Assembly (NCBI GenBank): GCA_036571765.1
Contig: BROE01000023.1
Location: 1,318,950 to 1,382,949 of the forward strand
Origin: Plecoglossus altivelis
Taxonomy: Eukaryota > Chordata > Actinopteri > Osmeriformes > Plecoglossidae
DNA: 64,000 bases
Direction of reading: 5' to 3'
The stretch's first letter is position 1; each line of letters opens with the position of its first letter. The translations under genes and the position numbers were made by a program. Shown here in pieces: positions 24,062-37,747 of the stretch. The notes under the pieces are model-generated. The model was not told where the DNA came from. It worked only from the letters and a program-made list of their open reading frames with translations, and searched no databases.

Positions 24062-27000
24062 AATGGATGAAAATAGTCTCCTTGGGGCATTAGTGTTGCT
24101 GATGTTGTTTAGAACAAAAGCGTGGTAAATGGACTGCAGCAGCCGTTTTCAATTATGTATTGAGTTTGACGGGGAAAAAACTGCAAAATAAAACTGTTGA
24201 GGTTGTTAAGTGTAAGCAACAAGCAGCTTGTGATTGCTTCTACGAGTCCACTGTCAAAGAGATTAGAATGAATCGCACGGATAGGAAAGACACAGCAGAA
24301 CTCAATAACCTTTTTCAGCTTTTTTGTTTACGTTATGTTTATGAAGTGACGGCTGAAATAACAAACGGGGTGGGGGAAAACGACGACGACTAGACACTGC
24401 CTAAGCATTACGAGTGACAAGAAAGGACAGGAAGGGACATTTTCCAATGCACTGGGTTGCTGACAGGGAGCTATGCTATCTCAGACCCTGTCATCGAGTT
24501 AGGCTAATGTCACCGCAGAAAGTATCTGAATAAAAAATCATCTATCAGTCAAATGGAGTTGGAGCAAAAATACCAAGAACTATGATGGAAAAAGAAATAG
24601 ACATTCCATCTGACACATATCAGTGGAAAATCTGGCACAGGAACTGAAAAAGGAAGACAATGTTTTTTTTCTGTTGTCTCTGTCATTTGTCACTCTCTTG
24701 CCCTGTCTCGTCTCTCCTCCCACTCTCTCCTTTTATGACGTCACTCATTTGATTCCATAGACTTCTCTCAAAAGGGCTTCCTCCCAAAATACAAGTAAAT
24801 CCTCTTTTCTGTCCATATGTATGCTCTAATGAGCCAGCGATACCTTGGCCACACTACAGAGCCCTAAAAAAGCCCACTTTGCCACAAGAACAGCGAGAAC
24901 CACTCCAGGCTCCGCTTTCAGACGAAAAACGAGTATAAAGATGAATTATTTTCGTCCTCTCCTTCTGTCCGCCTCTCTCTCTCTGTCTCTTATTTTCTCT
25001 CTTTTCACCAATCCCGCTCAGATCCCTTTTCATATTACCAGAGAGCTTGTGGGTTGTTCAGTCTCCATAGAAAGGCAAGGCAAAAAGAGGCAAATACGCA
25101 GGATGTACTAGTGTTATCTTGAAAACTCTTAATGGAATGCAAATGGTTGCTCTGGCGAGAAAAGCTGAAAACGACTTCAATTTTAGCAATTGAGGAAAAG
25201 AGCGGAAAGACTTAGCGCTCGTTCTTTGTTTGCCCTTCCTGTAGCCTGAGTGACTAATTCAACGGCCTGGAAGAAGCACGTCTTCGTCTCTGTAAGGCTG
25301 TCTCTCTCCGGGCTGCGGACTGGCGGTCGGTTAGCATGTTGGATGGAATTCCAACCCGTGTGGGATCAATGGCCGAGCATCCCCTCTCCACACCCATGCC
25401 ACTCCCAGACAGGAAGAACCAGGCCTGTTGCTCACCAGGGAGGAAAACACGCTCAATAGCTCAGATAGAGTTTCCCCAATGGAGGGGATATCACACACAC
25501 CGACACACGCAAGCACACACATCAAAGGACACACAATGCCCTGCCGCACATACAAAAACTCGCACGTATGGTATGAACCTGGAAGCACGCACGCACACGC
25601 ACATGCTCAAAGAGCAAGCTGACCAGTGGAACTTCCAGGCTACTATGGCCAAGGACTGTCAGCGTCCCTTGAGATGAAACCCTACACGTCAGGGACACCC
25701 CATTTCACGGAACTGAACTCCGTCAAAATATGTAAACCTATCCACTCAGGGCGGTGTGACACATGTCAATTCAGCAGTATGCGGTTCCACCTCACAGGAC
25801 AGCCAACAAGGCATGTCAGGGAGTGAGGGAGCTGGATTGGAAGTCAGAAGGCTGCCTGAGCAACATATGATCCACAACATCAAGAAAACTTGCAGCTCAA
25901 ACGGAAACGCTGTAAGCACGGTCCATCGGGATCACAGTTTTGTTTTGTGTCCCTTTTTAAAGGAAAAACTTAATAGTATTGCAACAATATGAGTGCAGTG
26001 TAGCACGCACCATTACATTGAATTGTGGAGGAAGGGAGATGCAGGATTGAATCGGATCTGACTTCCTCCATAACAAACTTGTGTGGAACATTAATTAATG
26101 CATAATGGACCTTAGCACAGTGTTTCTTGGCCGATTGGTTTATATGTACAGAAGCATTAATTAGGTTGAGCTTTTTTAGTAAAATAGAAAGAAAAAAAAC
26201 TGATGGAAATGTTCCAGAACATTGTGTGTGTGTGTGGGCAGAAATGCATGTACTGCATGCGTATGTGCAGTGTGCATGAATCCGTGTGGTTGTTTGCATG
26301 CGCGCTGGCATGTGGGTTTGTGTACCTTTTAGTCATGGCACCCAGCAGGGGGGCTACTGAGGTGCCATGCCAGGAGAAAGCATCTCCCCGTGAGTCCCAC
26401 CCTGCCTCCTTCCACTATTCTGCTGCGCTTTCTGATTGGTTACTTCTTTAAACACACACACTGTGGGAGCCGGAGGTACCGATGTTTCACAGCAAAGTGC
26501 ATACGCATGCAACTCCACACTTTCCCCAGTCCTCCTTACTGGGGTCTAAACCAGCTCACTCTTATACTCTACCCACAGTGATGGCTCAATTGTTGACTCT
26601 ACAGAACCATGTCCGCCACAGCAATCCTATCCTTTGGCCCCCAAGAGAACAAGGCACCTTATTTGCAAAGTGGCCAATGGGAAGGTAGGTTGTGTATTAA
26701 TGTTCCGAAGCCTAGTCATGAATCAAGGAGGGCTGCAGGGGCTCAGAGATGGTTAGCGTCCGATGGTAGCCCCGCAGCAAAGCCAGGGTAACCGCTGTTT
26801 GTACGCCCGCTCTGAGGCGGAGCAGTGACAAAGAACCAACCCAGACACACACATACGGCATTTGAGTGAGGCGTGAGGGGAGGTCAAAATGGAGAGTTGT
26901 AGCCCGAAGGAGCGAAAGCGAGGGAGGTAGGGAGAAGGAGTGGGGGGAGGGGGCAGGCGATAGGGAAAAGAGAGAAGGATGAAGACAGATTTTGAAATGA

Positions 27001-30000
27001 CTGAGTGTGTCTGTGTGTGTGAAGGGTGCATGTGTTCACGTGCGTTTCTGCCAGTGACTGTGTGCATGTACTGTGTGTGTGTGAGTTTGTGTGTTTTGGG
27101 GTTCTTGTCAGCAGGGACAGAAAGAAAAAGATGATAAGACAACATGATTGATATGTGTTGTTCAGATCTCCTGCCTCCCTGTTCCACTCCACATGGATTT
27201 TTCTTTCCCTCAGATATAAATCTAAAATGTCAGCTGTCCTTACCAAAAAAACCCAGAACAAACTGAATTCTACACTGTATTCTAAGCTCAGGCGAGCCAG
27301 TAACTTTTTTTCTGCAAAGACAAAATGACTTCCTCACTTTACCAAGTGTGACTAAAGGAAAACACATTTCAACATATTTCCCTTAAAAATGTAGAGCACA
27401 TCGCTTACAATACTTAATATACAGTACGAATCAATAATTCACTACACGCTACATTAAGTATACATAGAGAGATTTGTGCTGGAGTGTTAAAGAATAAGTC
27501 TATTTTGAGGGTTGCACCAAGTTTGAACTCTGACCCTCCTCATCTCAGTATTATTGACTACAGTGTAATTACTACAGTGTTCATCTCTTATACAGAGCTA
27601 TTGATTCTCCCCAAAGCTGATCTAGCCTGAGGCGCAACGTTAGCTAATTCACAGATTAGGTCTCCATGTCTCTGAATCGACGGCATTTGGACCCCTTCGA
27701 CAAAAAGCCAAGAGAACAATGTCTTGCCTCTCAGCTGCTCTGCCTCCCCTTTCAGCAGAACTGGTGATTACTGTATATTGATCTCCGGACTGATTGCGCT
27801 CGCCATAATGAAGGGTATAATTTGCTGTCTACCCACCTCATTTGCAGATGTCGAGTCGTCTTTGTATCTCTGGCCCCTTCGCTCTTTGCTTTCCTGTGAA
27901 AGCTCATTGACCTGGTGGTGAATACAAGCCAACGCAGCTCAGTGCTTTCTTTTGTTAGCTATCGACATCTAGCTCACCATTAGTGAATGTGCTATCTCCA
28001 AAGTATTGTAGGTTGATGTGTTGTATTGTGTACATTTCTCCTGTGGTATTCAGTTTGGTCTAGGCTAAATAAGAATGAAGCCAGTCAGGCCTCTGTGGTT
28101 TCTAAGCTTTTTACAGATAGTTTGGACTCCCACCCATAGGAAAGAACAGAGATGTAGAAAGTAGTCTAAGTGAGGTAAGTAAATAGAGGTGTTGGTTTTG
28201 ACGCTAAGACCATAATTAGGATAAAGTGAGAGTCCTCAGACCTTAAAAGCAGTCAGTTTTTGAAGGGAAATGTGCCAACTGTTGCCGCTAACTATCATTA
28301 ATGAACCTCCAAATCAACTGGAGTTTCCTTATTGTATTTAATTTAAAACCATCTTATATCCAAACAAAGACGAGAGAAAGTAATACTTTGAGCAATAACA
28401 ACATCAAATTGGAATTCTATCAAAAGTGACCAGATTCTTGAAAGTGGCATATCTGCACTGCACTGCAATTTAGCATGCACCATCCATCACACGTTGACCT
28501 CTCCATTTTGACATTGTTGCATAAAGAGTAGAAAAAAAGTGTCCGGCGAAGCTTCCTGTGCCCTGTGACAGAGATGAGTCGTGAACATGCTTTCAAGGGC
28601 CATTTTGCCTGAAAACACTCTAGATGGAGTGCAATTATATCCCAGCATCTTTAACAAGTGACCCGGGCACATGGGTCACTCATTAGAGAATCCACTGTTC
28701 AGTGCAATTTGAATGCTAACTTTGTCGGATTGACAACCGCTTGAGGTGGCATGATGAGCAGTGGAGACATTGAACAAAAAGGTGAATAATACAGGATTTA
28801 GCCATTCGGCAACAAAAAAGATCAAACACTATTAGCATGCTAATGTTGGCTTTGATAGGAGAGGCTGATATTTTAACTGGAGGCTGAAAATACTGACATT
28901 TCACTTGACAATGGTAAGACGTGACTCTGGCACCGCCGCTGCCCTGCTCTGACCTTGTTGTGTAGGAGGGAGCTTTAGTTTGACCTTTATCAAGTAGCTT
29001 TCCACACTAAGTCAGTGGCTGTTTTCGGCGACGTCCTCCCTTCCACAGCTCTTTATGCTTAAAACCCGACTCTACTCACTCCGTAGTGTCGGTTGGCATT
29101 TTCAAGTGTTGTCTTTGGAGGATCGCTTTAGACCTCATTCCTGTTGCCTCATTCTCCCTTTCTTCCGGTGTCCTTTCTGCCAGGTAATTTGAGGTAGTAA
29201 AGGATTAACGAGACGTACTCGCTTTAGTCAAAGGACACTTTAATTGCCTGTTGCCTGGGAGACGGAGCATTTATTCGAACCCAGCGGCGAACATCACTTC
29301 ATTGGCATTGTGACTCCTCGCTCCTAGCTTCCTGCTGCTCTCCTCTGCCTCCTTCCTTTTCCCCGCCCTCATTTCTTCCCTTTTCCCCCACCGTGGGTGT
29401 CTGACAGGTGACTATTATCGCAGCTGTGGCCTGTTGGCTCTCAAAGTGTGACACAGGGCACAAAGTACTTGTCACTCAAGGCTGACTAAAGATAGGTATA
29501 TGCACTCAGGGACAGAAGTGCATTAGCAACTGTATGTGGTTCAGTGTAACTGCGGGTCTGTCCACTGATACTCGCTTCAAATATTTCTATATGATGTAAT
29601 TTATGATGCTAGATTGACATGCATTGCAGACAACGTTACTCTCCTCTCCGTTCCTCTCCGTTACTCTACATGCTTAAGGAAATTAACTAAGCAGAAGTTT
29701 TATTTTTCAGGGTAGGGTTATGGCTAGGTTTATTGTTCAGAGTAGGTTTATGGTAACACCCTAAGTAGCGATTGGATGAGGGTAAGAATGCAGCGTGAGT
29801 GGTTAGGGTTGGGTGGTGACTATTCTTAAGTCCCCCTGGTCCTTAGCCAAAGTTGGCAGATTAGTTGGCCCAGAGCATTTATGCTACATGCAGATGTTAC
29901 CGCCTCTGCAGTAGATGACAACGTCCTGCAACTGCTAGGCATACGTTAAACCAAAGAGTTCAGTCACTGTCTGATAACCCCATCATGACTAAATGCATTA

Positions 30001-31699
30001 AATGTTTAGGACAGGCACACATACCCGCAATGACAGTTTCCAAGATCTTCAGGACTGCTCATTTTCGTCTGATTTAGTCAATTACAACAATGGGACAAAA
30101 GTGGTATGAAAAATATGCACGCGTGCTCTCACACACAGTCATGAATAAGATTTACAATAGGACTCCACCACAAAAGAGGCTGTGCCGAAGCCTGCAGTTG
30201 CATTGTAGAAGTGACAATGAGTCTATTTGCTTTCATACAATCACTCCTTAGACGAAAAAAAAATACTTTTAATTGCATTTGAAATCCAGACCAACTGCTG
30301 GGAGAGATACATAAATCGGCTCTAATGGAACGCACTTTTTCACACAGTTCATCTTGAATTACTGTCGATAAAAGCACATGGAGAGAGAAAGGGGGGAAAA
30401 ACATGGCCTTTGTTTGGAAGGTTGCCTGACATTGTTTTACGTGGGCTGTTTTAATTGTATTGAATCCCTGGCAAACTGCCTGAAGAATCATCCTACGTAA
30501 ATTGCTTTTACTTAATATGTTAATGTCATAGCCGGAAGGGAATTGTGTCAGTTTGTGAGCGTATTGGTCTATTATTGTGTGTGTATGTGTGTGATAGAGT
30601 GCAGCCTGTGCGGGGTGACTTCAGGGTTAAGATAAAAAGAGACACACACTAAGAATGCCAGTTCTACGTCAGGCCTGGCTTTAAACAAAAGCCTTGCTAC
30701 TGTTAGATCTAAGATCACACATAGAACCCCCCAAAAAAGGTCCCAAACTGTCGCTATTCTTGTTTTCACACATTCCACCATGCTGATTTAACACGTTTCA
30801 TTAATACATTCTCAAAGTTGACATTGGCTGCATCTCCCTCTATGATGTATGCACTGAGGACTGTGGGCTCTAATCTCGGCTCTGAATCAAGATCCAACTA
30901 TCCTCCCTCATTCTACTTTCCCCAGTAGTGACTTAATCTGTATTCATCAAAGATTGGGCACAGACTGGCATCACATGAAAGTGAAAAGGGTAGAATCAAT
31001 TGAGTGAAGTCAGAAAAAAAGATATATGAGGTCGACTGCAGATAGCAAGACATATGAGGGCTTGGCAATATTAGGATGCTAACCGCTAACAAGGTGTCAC
31101 GCTTTCTGTAGACACTTTCTAATGAGAAGGTTCTGCTGCTGAGATGGTTGACCTCCTGACTTCTTGGTGTCTGAGTTGTGTCTAACTGCCCACAAAGGGG
31201 CTGGGAAAATGGCCACCTAGACAGGAAGATGAGTTGAGAAACTCACATGTCATCTTCCACCCTTTCCTTCGCTATCTAGTATACCATAGATGGGTGAAAT
31301 CCTGTTTGTTTTAGTAAATAGTATGGTTTGGAAAATATGATAGTATCCCCACAGAGAATGTGTCAAACATAAAACTCTCTTTCGTCCCAAGTGACTCACC
31401 TCTTTATGTCACCTAATCAATACGGCTGCTGACATTTGGAGGTGAATTTGAGAGTATTGATTTGAGGGCCATAAGTGTAAACAGACAGGAAAACAAGCAA
31501 GTGTGGGGAATTCACATTGTGTTTTCTCTCTGTTGAGGTATCGGAAAGCCTTTAGCTAAATGCTAACCTTTTCAACTGGAGGACTCATCGATGTCTAACA
31601 TGCATCTCAAGACCACTCAGGAGATTTCAGAATTGTTTCTGACTTGCAGGTGCGTGGTGGATCTCTCTCTTTTTCTCCTCCTTGTTTCTCCCTCACACA

Positions 31700-31702
<3 letters not shown>

Positions 31703-31750
<48 letters not shown>
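31703..31750. repeat. (CT)n microsatellite
   Basis: An uninterrupted TC dinucleotide tract flanked by CACACAC on both sides. Open frames over it are LSLSLS artefacts. Confidence 0.98.
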
Positions 31751-31754
<4 letters not shown>

Positions 31755-34700
31755 ACACACACTTTCATCTTTTATTCAATCTGTCTCACATATTCAATCA
31801 ATTTCTGCTCGATATGATTTTTCCTGTTTCTTCTGCATTGTTTCACGTGTTAATGTTCACAACTAGAACAAATTGTCTGACTAAACCATATTCTCTGAGA
31901 GCTTTCAGTATAATGCACAGTCATCACAAGGCTCTTAAGTATGTAGTACATTGTATAGTTTAAAGACACAAACATTCTGACAATAGCGCCTCTCTCAAAA
32001 ACAGCAAATTAGTAGTGTTAAGTGATAGGTAAGAACTGTAAATACTACCAGTGCAAAAAGTGCACAGGCTATACGCTGTCTGTTTAATAACAAGGCCTGT
32101 GTTTTAATTTCACTCCTCACTGCACAATCTGTTTATCCACACAAGACAGATATGACATCATGGTTGGAGTGTGTGTGGTGAGGAGATTTGGTCAGCGTCC
32201 ACCCTTGTCATCCCAGTCCATTTTCCAAAACACAGTTCAAAACCTAGCCACCGTCGCACCTCCATCACCCACTCTCCCTCCAAGGGAGCTATCAACTTGG
32301 TTGAGCTTGAAAGTGACTTTGACTCTCTCTGTCCCCCAGCAGACATGACCAGCAAAGGGAGTCTTTCGTCATACAGAGACGCCTCTTAGCAAGACATCAC
32401 CTTCTAATTAAAACTCTCTATCCCCCCCCTCTCTCTTTTTCACATACACACACAGAGTCACTTCCCACTCTTATGAAAACACACACCTTTCCCTTCTGTG
32501 TTCTTTTTTCTCAACCCTCTGGTGCATGTGCCCATGGGCGTCCTGTAACCCTGTTTCATCAACTCAAATAAATGTGTCTTCTCACAACTCAAACACACAA
32601 GCACCGGCTGACGAGCACACACAGATGCAGCGCGTGCACACGGACACTTTCTCTCCTCTGTTTTCTCACACATCCCTTTATTTGCACTGTTGGTCAACAT
32701 CTGCTTGTGGCTTTAACAAGACATATACTCGGAAAGGGTAGTGACTCAATTAGGGTTTGATGTGCAACGGTGTGTGTGTGTGTGAAAGACTGAGAAACTA
32801 TAGCAGAAAAAGACCACTGCCATGCATTTCTGATGTAATACATTCACAAAAAACATGAATCCCCTGCATGTGTTTATGCCATTTGGTACTAATACACACT
32901 TGGGTACCCCACAAGTCTTGTATCATCATAATGCTTCATACAGGAGTTCTCTGACGTATTTCCCCAAGGTTTAGTTGAACTAATAACAAAAGATAGAATC
33001 GAGCGTAATATGGCGTATCCACCCGCATGTTACCACAACTCCATTGACTTTATCGAAAAGAAAACAGCTGTGGAAAACTCTAAGGTGTAAAACCCTGTTG
33101 AGATTGTACGTGCCATGAGCAGGTTTAGGAAAGCTTTCTGCGTGTTCCTTTCGACACGCATGTCAACATTAACACTGCAGCTTTAGAACCTTGCTGCCTC
33201 AAGTGTCTGCTAGCTCTACCACCTTAGCCTCGCTCTCAGACTTTCGAAGCGTTTGCAACAGGACCTCTAACGTCGTTGGGGATTAGCTTTACAGCCCAGT
33301 ATCCACCCACGCTGCTTGTTAACGTCAGCATTGTAACTTCAGAGCGCCATTATGTTTCGTGGAAAACTAGGGGATGACAAAGAGACACTAGGATTCACAT
33401 GAAAAGGAGAGCCTGTGGGAGATTCTTCACAGCATTCTCTAGCTCTCGTTGAGGAGTAAAAGACTAGCTACAAACAACCAGGGAGGGGATGTGAGAGCGC
33501 CAGGCACAGCGGGACTTCATTGGGTCATCTTAGCATATTAGCCCGGATACTAATGCATGGAAGCCTCCTGCTGTTGCTTCCCTGAAGAGATGGGAGGGGA
33601 GTTAAGGAATGAAAGAAGACTTAAGGCATGGAGGACTGTCTTTGACAACTTGGTGGCGGTGTGACATCTCTGCAACACCAGGATTTTTTGAGGCTGTGTC
33701 TACGTGGTGTAGAGGGTCAACACAATGGGATTTCAAGGTGCAAAGAGAATCTCTGGGTGTCTGCTTCAGATATGGCATTTAAACGGATGACAGAAAGACA
33801 ATGTGATATTCACAGAGAGCTAGACAGAGAAATAAATGACTATATTATTAAGAAAGATGTCCCGCTCATACAATGACAGGTGTAGCTCCCTCTGGTCTGG
33901 AAACTCAGGGAGAGCCGGGATCCCTACATACCCAATCGAACAGCCCTACTCTGCTCCTATCACTTATTAGTTACCAAATTGACATCCCCAACCTGCACTC
34001 ATCTTCCCTCATTTTCCCCTTTGGATGTTCCCAGAGCTAACTCCTGTCGTAAATGTTTTAGTGCTGAGAACGGCCCCCGCCCTTCTAAACATCTCTTCCT
34101 CCCCCATCTTTCTCTCCATGTAAATCTCCATCACTAGTGTGCCCCTAGTATCAATATTTCAGGAAGAAAGATTCCCCCTCTCCCACTATCCGCTTCACAC
34201 CACGTACAGTCTCCCCTGTCTCTCTCTACCGCTATATTTGCATTTATTACTTGAAGGGGCCATTGCAACAAACCCAAAAAATAATAATAAGGAGTATTAA
34301 AATGTCTTGTTATTGCTCTGGAATACACACACATTCACACAGGGGCCACGTTACTACGGATATTTCCATAGCAATGTTTTTCCCCTATGATTGAACAATG
34401 TTATCAAAGGACACGTGAACTGTGCATGTATAATCAACCCAGGCCCACCATTAAACTTAACAATTGTAGTTTTGATTTCAAACTGCTTTGATGCAAAACA
34501 AAGACACCATAAGTGACAGAAACTTAGGGATTAAACATATTGTAGTTTTCCAGTGTCCCATCGCTCTTTGGTGCTTTAATGTACACGCGTGCACACAGAT
34601 AAACGTGTATACACAGACAGACACTCTTTCTTTGCCTCTTCATGTAGAATGACATTTGGGGCTAGATTCAAATTCACAAGAAGCCAATAAAATATGACAG

Positions 34701-35039
34701 GGATGCTTAAGAATATGAAAAATATTTATAAAATTGCCAATTTAGCATTTTCCCTATATCTACATGATTTGGTCTCTGCCTTCATTTCATCTCTCTCTCT
34801 TACTCCGCCTCTGGTTCTTCCATTCTCTCTTGGCCACACTCGTTCTGGTTCTGTGGGTCTCTCCCTCCAACAGCTGTGCAGAGCAGTAGGTGGCTCTGAC
34901 AAGACCCATTTGATTTGCCATTTCCTGGCTGACTCACCACACAGGCATCACCCTCACTCCCTCTTTCCCTTGCACGTATCATCTCTTTCTCTCTTCCTTT
35001 CGCTGTTTTCTTTTGTTATTTGTTCTCTGTGCATTGTTG

Positions 35040-35112
35040 CCTGCCTGCCCGCCCGCCCGCCTGCCCGCCCGCCCGCCCGCCTGCCTGCCTGCCCGCCTGC
35101 CTGCCTGCCCTG
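35040..35112. repeat. CCTG/CCCG tetranucleotide array
   Basis: About 18 tetranucleotide units alternating between CCTG and CCCG. It is period-4 throughout and has a CpG in every CCCG unit. Confidence 0.97.
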
Positions 35113-37352
35113 TCTTCATATCGAGGCATTGCGTTGATTTCAAGTAGTTATTATCAGTCACTGTTTACTCTTGGAAAAGTATGGCAACAAAATGAGTATA
35201 TACACTCATATTTAAATACAATAATAAGTTCTAGTAAACTACAAGCGCGTAGACACATAGAATGCGGCTAACCATGCTGTTGACCAGTTCTTAAATAATG
35301 AGCAAGGCTGTAAGACTGAGAAATGGAGTGAGGGAGTGAGCGATTTGAGGGCACAAAGAGATGAGGGGAGACAGGGGCAAGAGAACAGACAAGACATGTC
35401 ACATATTTCTAGAAAATGGTTTGGCATTAGTACTCAAAATGATCTTCTTTCCTCAGCTGACTTCTCATAGCCCCAAGGCACAACAACACAAAGGCTTACA
35501 CAAAGGCTAAGCACAACAGTCTTGAATACTTCCCCAAGTCCAAACCAATAGGACCTCCTTCAGTGGGATTTCTTCTTTTTCTATTTGATTGTGTGATCTA
35601 ACTAAATGCATTGTTATGTTACATGAAGACTACAATTGCATTTACGCAGTTAACGTCTACAAAACAGCAGAGCTAGGCATGCATGCTCAAAAATCAAGAC
35701 AGAGCCACCGCATCAAAAATACTGTAGCTTCTAGGTGCATTCAAAGTACCACTGCCTCCATAATCATTTCCAGATAGTTTGAGGCCAATGGTCTGTCATT
35801 CAAATGCTAATCTTCATCAATCCCATCAATATTTAGAGCTATGATCTGTTACAAACAACACAAATGGGCTCTCAGCGTCTCCCAGATCCCCTGCATAATT
35901 ACGAGAATATGGAACTTTTATTTTACAGTTCAATTGCCATTTGTTTTTTATATTCATCCCTACATCACACCTACAGCTAGTTCCATATTTCTCCTCTTCG
36001 ATTTTGGGTGGTATTAATCGGAGGGACAGGATTTGATACATCATACGGACTCGACACACGTACACACATCAGCAGGACACACACACATACAGTGAACACA
36101 TTCAAACAGAAATATTTCTTGCAATGGCACACTTGTCAATCGTTATTTTTGCTTCTCAGAAGCAAATTTTTGTGGGAATAAAGCCACATCTTCTGTTTCA
36201 ACATGATTCAAATTGAATTAGCCTCTAGTTATGTAGCTGACTTATTTATTTATTTCTGTGTGTTTCTGTGTTTGTGTAAGTGCTGTCTATTCCTGTAAAT
36301 CCCCCAAATTTATCGGCCTTTCTAAGCAGTCCAGAGTGCAAACATAACACAGCACACCAGAAAAACCTCAAGTCCAAAATCCAATAGTGGAATTCAGCTA
36401 ATCGACTGTTACAACTATTCCCAGGTTTTCAAGCTGAGGCACAGTGAGGTTGATACAACATTTTGATCAAGCCTTGGGCAATCTGACGTCACCTGAGGAC
36501 TCCAAAGCTGGCAGGTAAGGGGAGAGTGTGGGACTTTCCCCTTGAGGAGAGCTGAGCTAAAGTCTCCCACACTGAAGTCATTTGTCACCATTCAGAAAGC
36601 CTCGCCAGTCCAACTGAGGCCCAGCGCAAGTTGAAGTAAAGAAAGGTATACCTGAGACAGCACGAGGCCAATCAGAAGTGAATGCTGAGTTGCACACAAT
36701 CTACCTACGGGTGCAAATCAACTAACATGACCCTGCACTTAGAGGTGCAGCGCCTGTGGCATTTGGCCTCAAAATGAAGGATCCATAAGGGTAAAGAAAG
36801 AGAATAATGTGCTCTGAGTGTGCAAAGGTACCTTAGATGGAGCTGGCGTGGTGCGCAAGGGTCATTTTGTTTGCATGTACATGTGTGTTTGTGGAAGGAT
36901 CTATCATGGGAATTTCAGGGCACACTTAGGTTGATCGGGTGAAAGAATATTTTTGGTATTCACTGTAATTGCCTTGGCAACCAGCAGAATTAATCTAGCT
37001 TCGACTTATTCTGTCATCTTCTACTTCGCCCTCATTGTAATCAGCTAGTGCATATGAAATGTGTATGTGTGTCTTTGTGTTTCTGTGTGGGAAAAGCAGA
37101 CAGTACACACAGCATCTATTTTTGTCAAGCTTGGAGTATTTTTCTCCTAAAACTTTACTGCAGCCAGTATGTCTGTTTGTGTTTAGATTGCACAGTATTT
37201 GAGTCAGAATGAGGTTCTTAAAAGTTATGGATCTTGTCTTGTCTATGAGCGGATGTGTTGAATTTGCCGCGAGCTTGCTGATTTATCTGGGGCAGGAGAG
37301 GGTGGAATCTCTGTCTCTCTGTCTTTCTTTCTGTCTCTCTCTCTCCTTTCAT

Positions 37353-37512
37353 AATTCAATTGCATTTTCAATTCAAAAATGTTTTATTGGCATGAACTAG
37401 TGTGCACTGTTATGTGGCTAAATCTGGCCTTATGTGTTTGTGTTGTGTAAGTTATTGTATAGCATTGTGTGAAGTGACCTTGAGTTATGGAAAGGCACTA
37501 TATAAATAAAAC
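37353..37512 (+). mobile_element. Probable L2/SINE-type retroelement fragments
   Basis: The left part reads aattcaattgcattttc, then ttttattggcatgaa. It resembles a dispersed repeat common in salmoniform and esociform fish genomes, usually next to a CT microsatellite, as here. The right part (37466-37512) has the form ggaaaggcactatataaat with an A-rich end, which is the conserved 3' tail shared by fish L2 LINEs and their SINEs. No ORF remains. The family name is from memory, without a database check. Confidence 0.45.
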
Positions 37513-37696
37513 CTATTTTTCTTCTTTACTGTGTCCAGAGCCATGTAAGACACATGAACGATGAGACCCATGCATAGTAAAAAAAAAATAATGTAAACAG
37601 TACAAAAGGAAATACATGGGTACATGTGTAAAAAAAAATACTGTCCAAATACTACACGTACACCACATTAAGTCTCCATGTATCTGATCGGTCTCT

Positions 37697-37697
<1 letters not shown>

Positions 37698-37745
<48 letters not shown>
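37698..37745. repeat. (CT)n microsatellite
   Basis: An uninterrupted CT dinucleotide tract of 48 nt. Confidence 0.98.

Positions 37746-37747
<2 letters not shown>

Larger units (their letters stand above)
22754..31000 (-). other. Intronic sequence upstream of LNS2, block 1
   Basis: This is presumed neurexin intron upstream of the first LNS2 exon, whose acceptor polypyrimidine region abuts 22754. It holds long (GA)n tracts at 22837-22903 and 24020-24053, a GGCTA pentanucleotide repeat at 23465-23489 and CA-rich patches near 25490-25610. The stretch 29160-29420 is gene-free but of mixed, non-repetitive composition with an X-box-like GTTGCCTGGGAGAC at 29250. No exon was recognised. The SS1 micro-exons expected upstream of LNS2 could be here but were not found by reading. 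Confidence 0.6.

Noticed and set aside
26342..26355. CTCF-like core CCAGCAGGGGGGCT
   Set aside because: It has one extra G relative to the consensus and no supporting flank. Chance G-rich matches are frequent here.
29978..30000. Possible SS1-like LMMG word on the minus strand near 29990
   Set aside because: Surrounding residues do not match neurexin SS1 in any frame, and there are no acceptor and donor at the right places.
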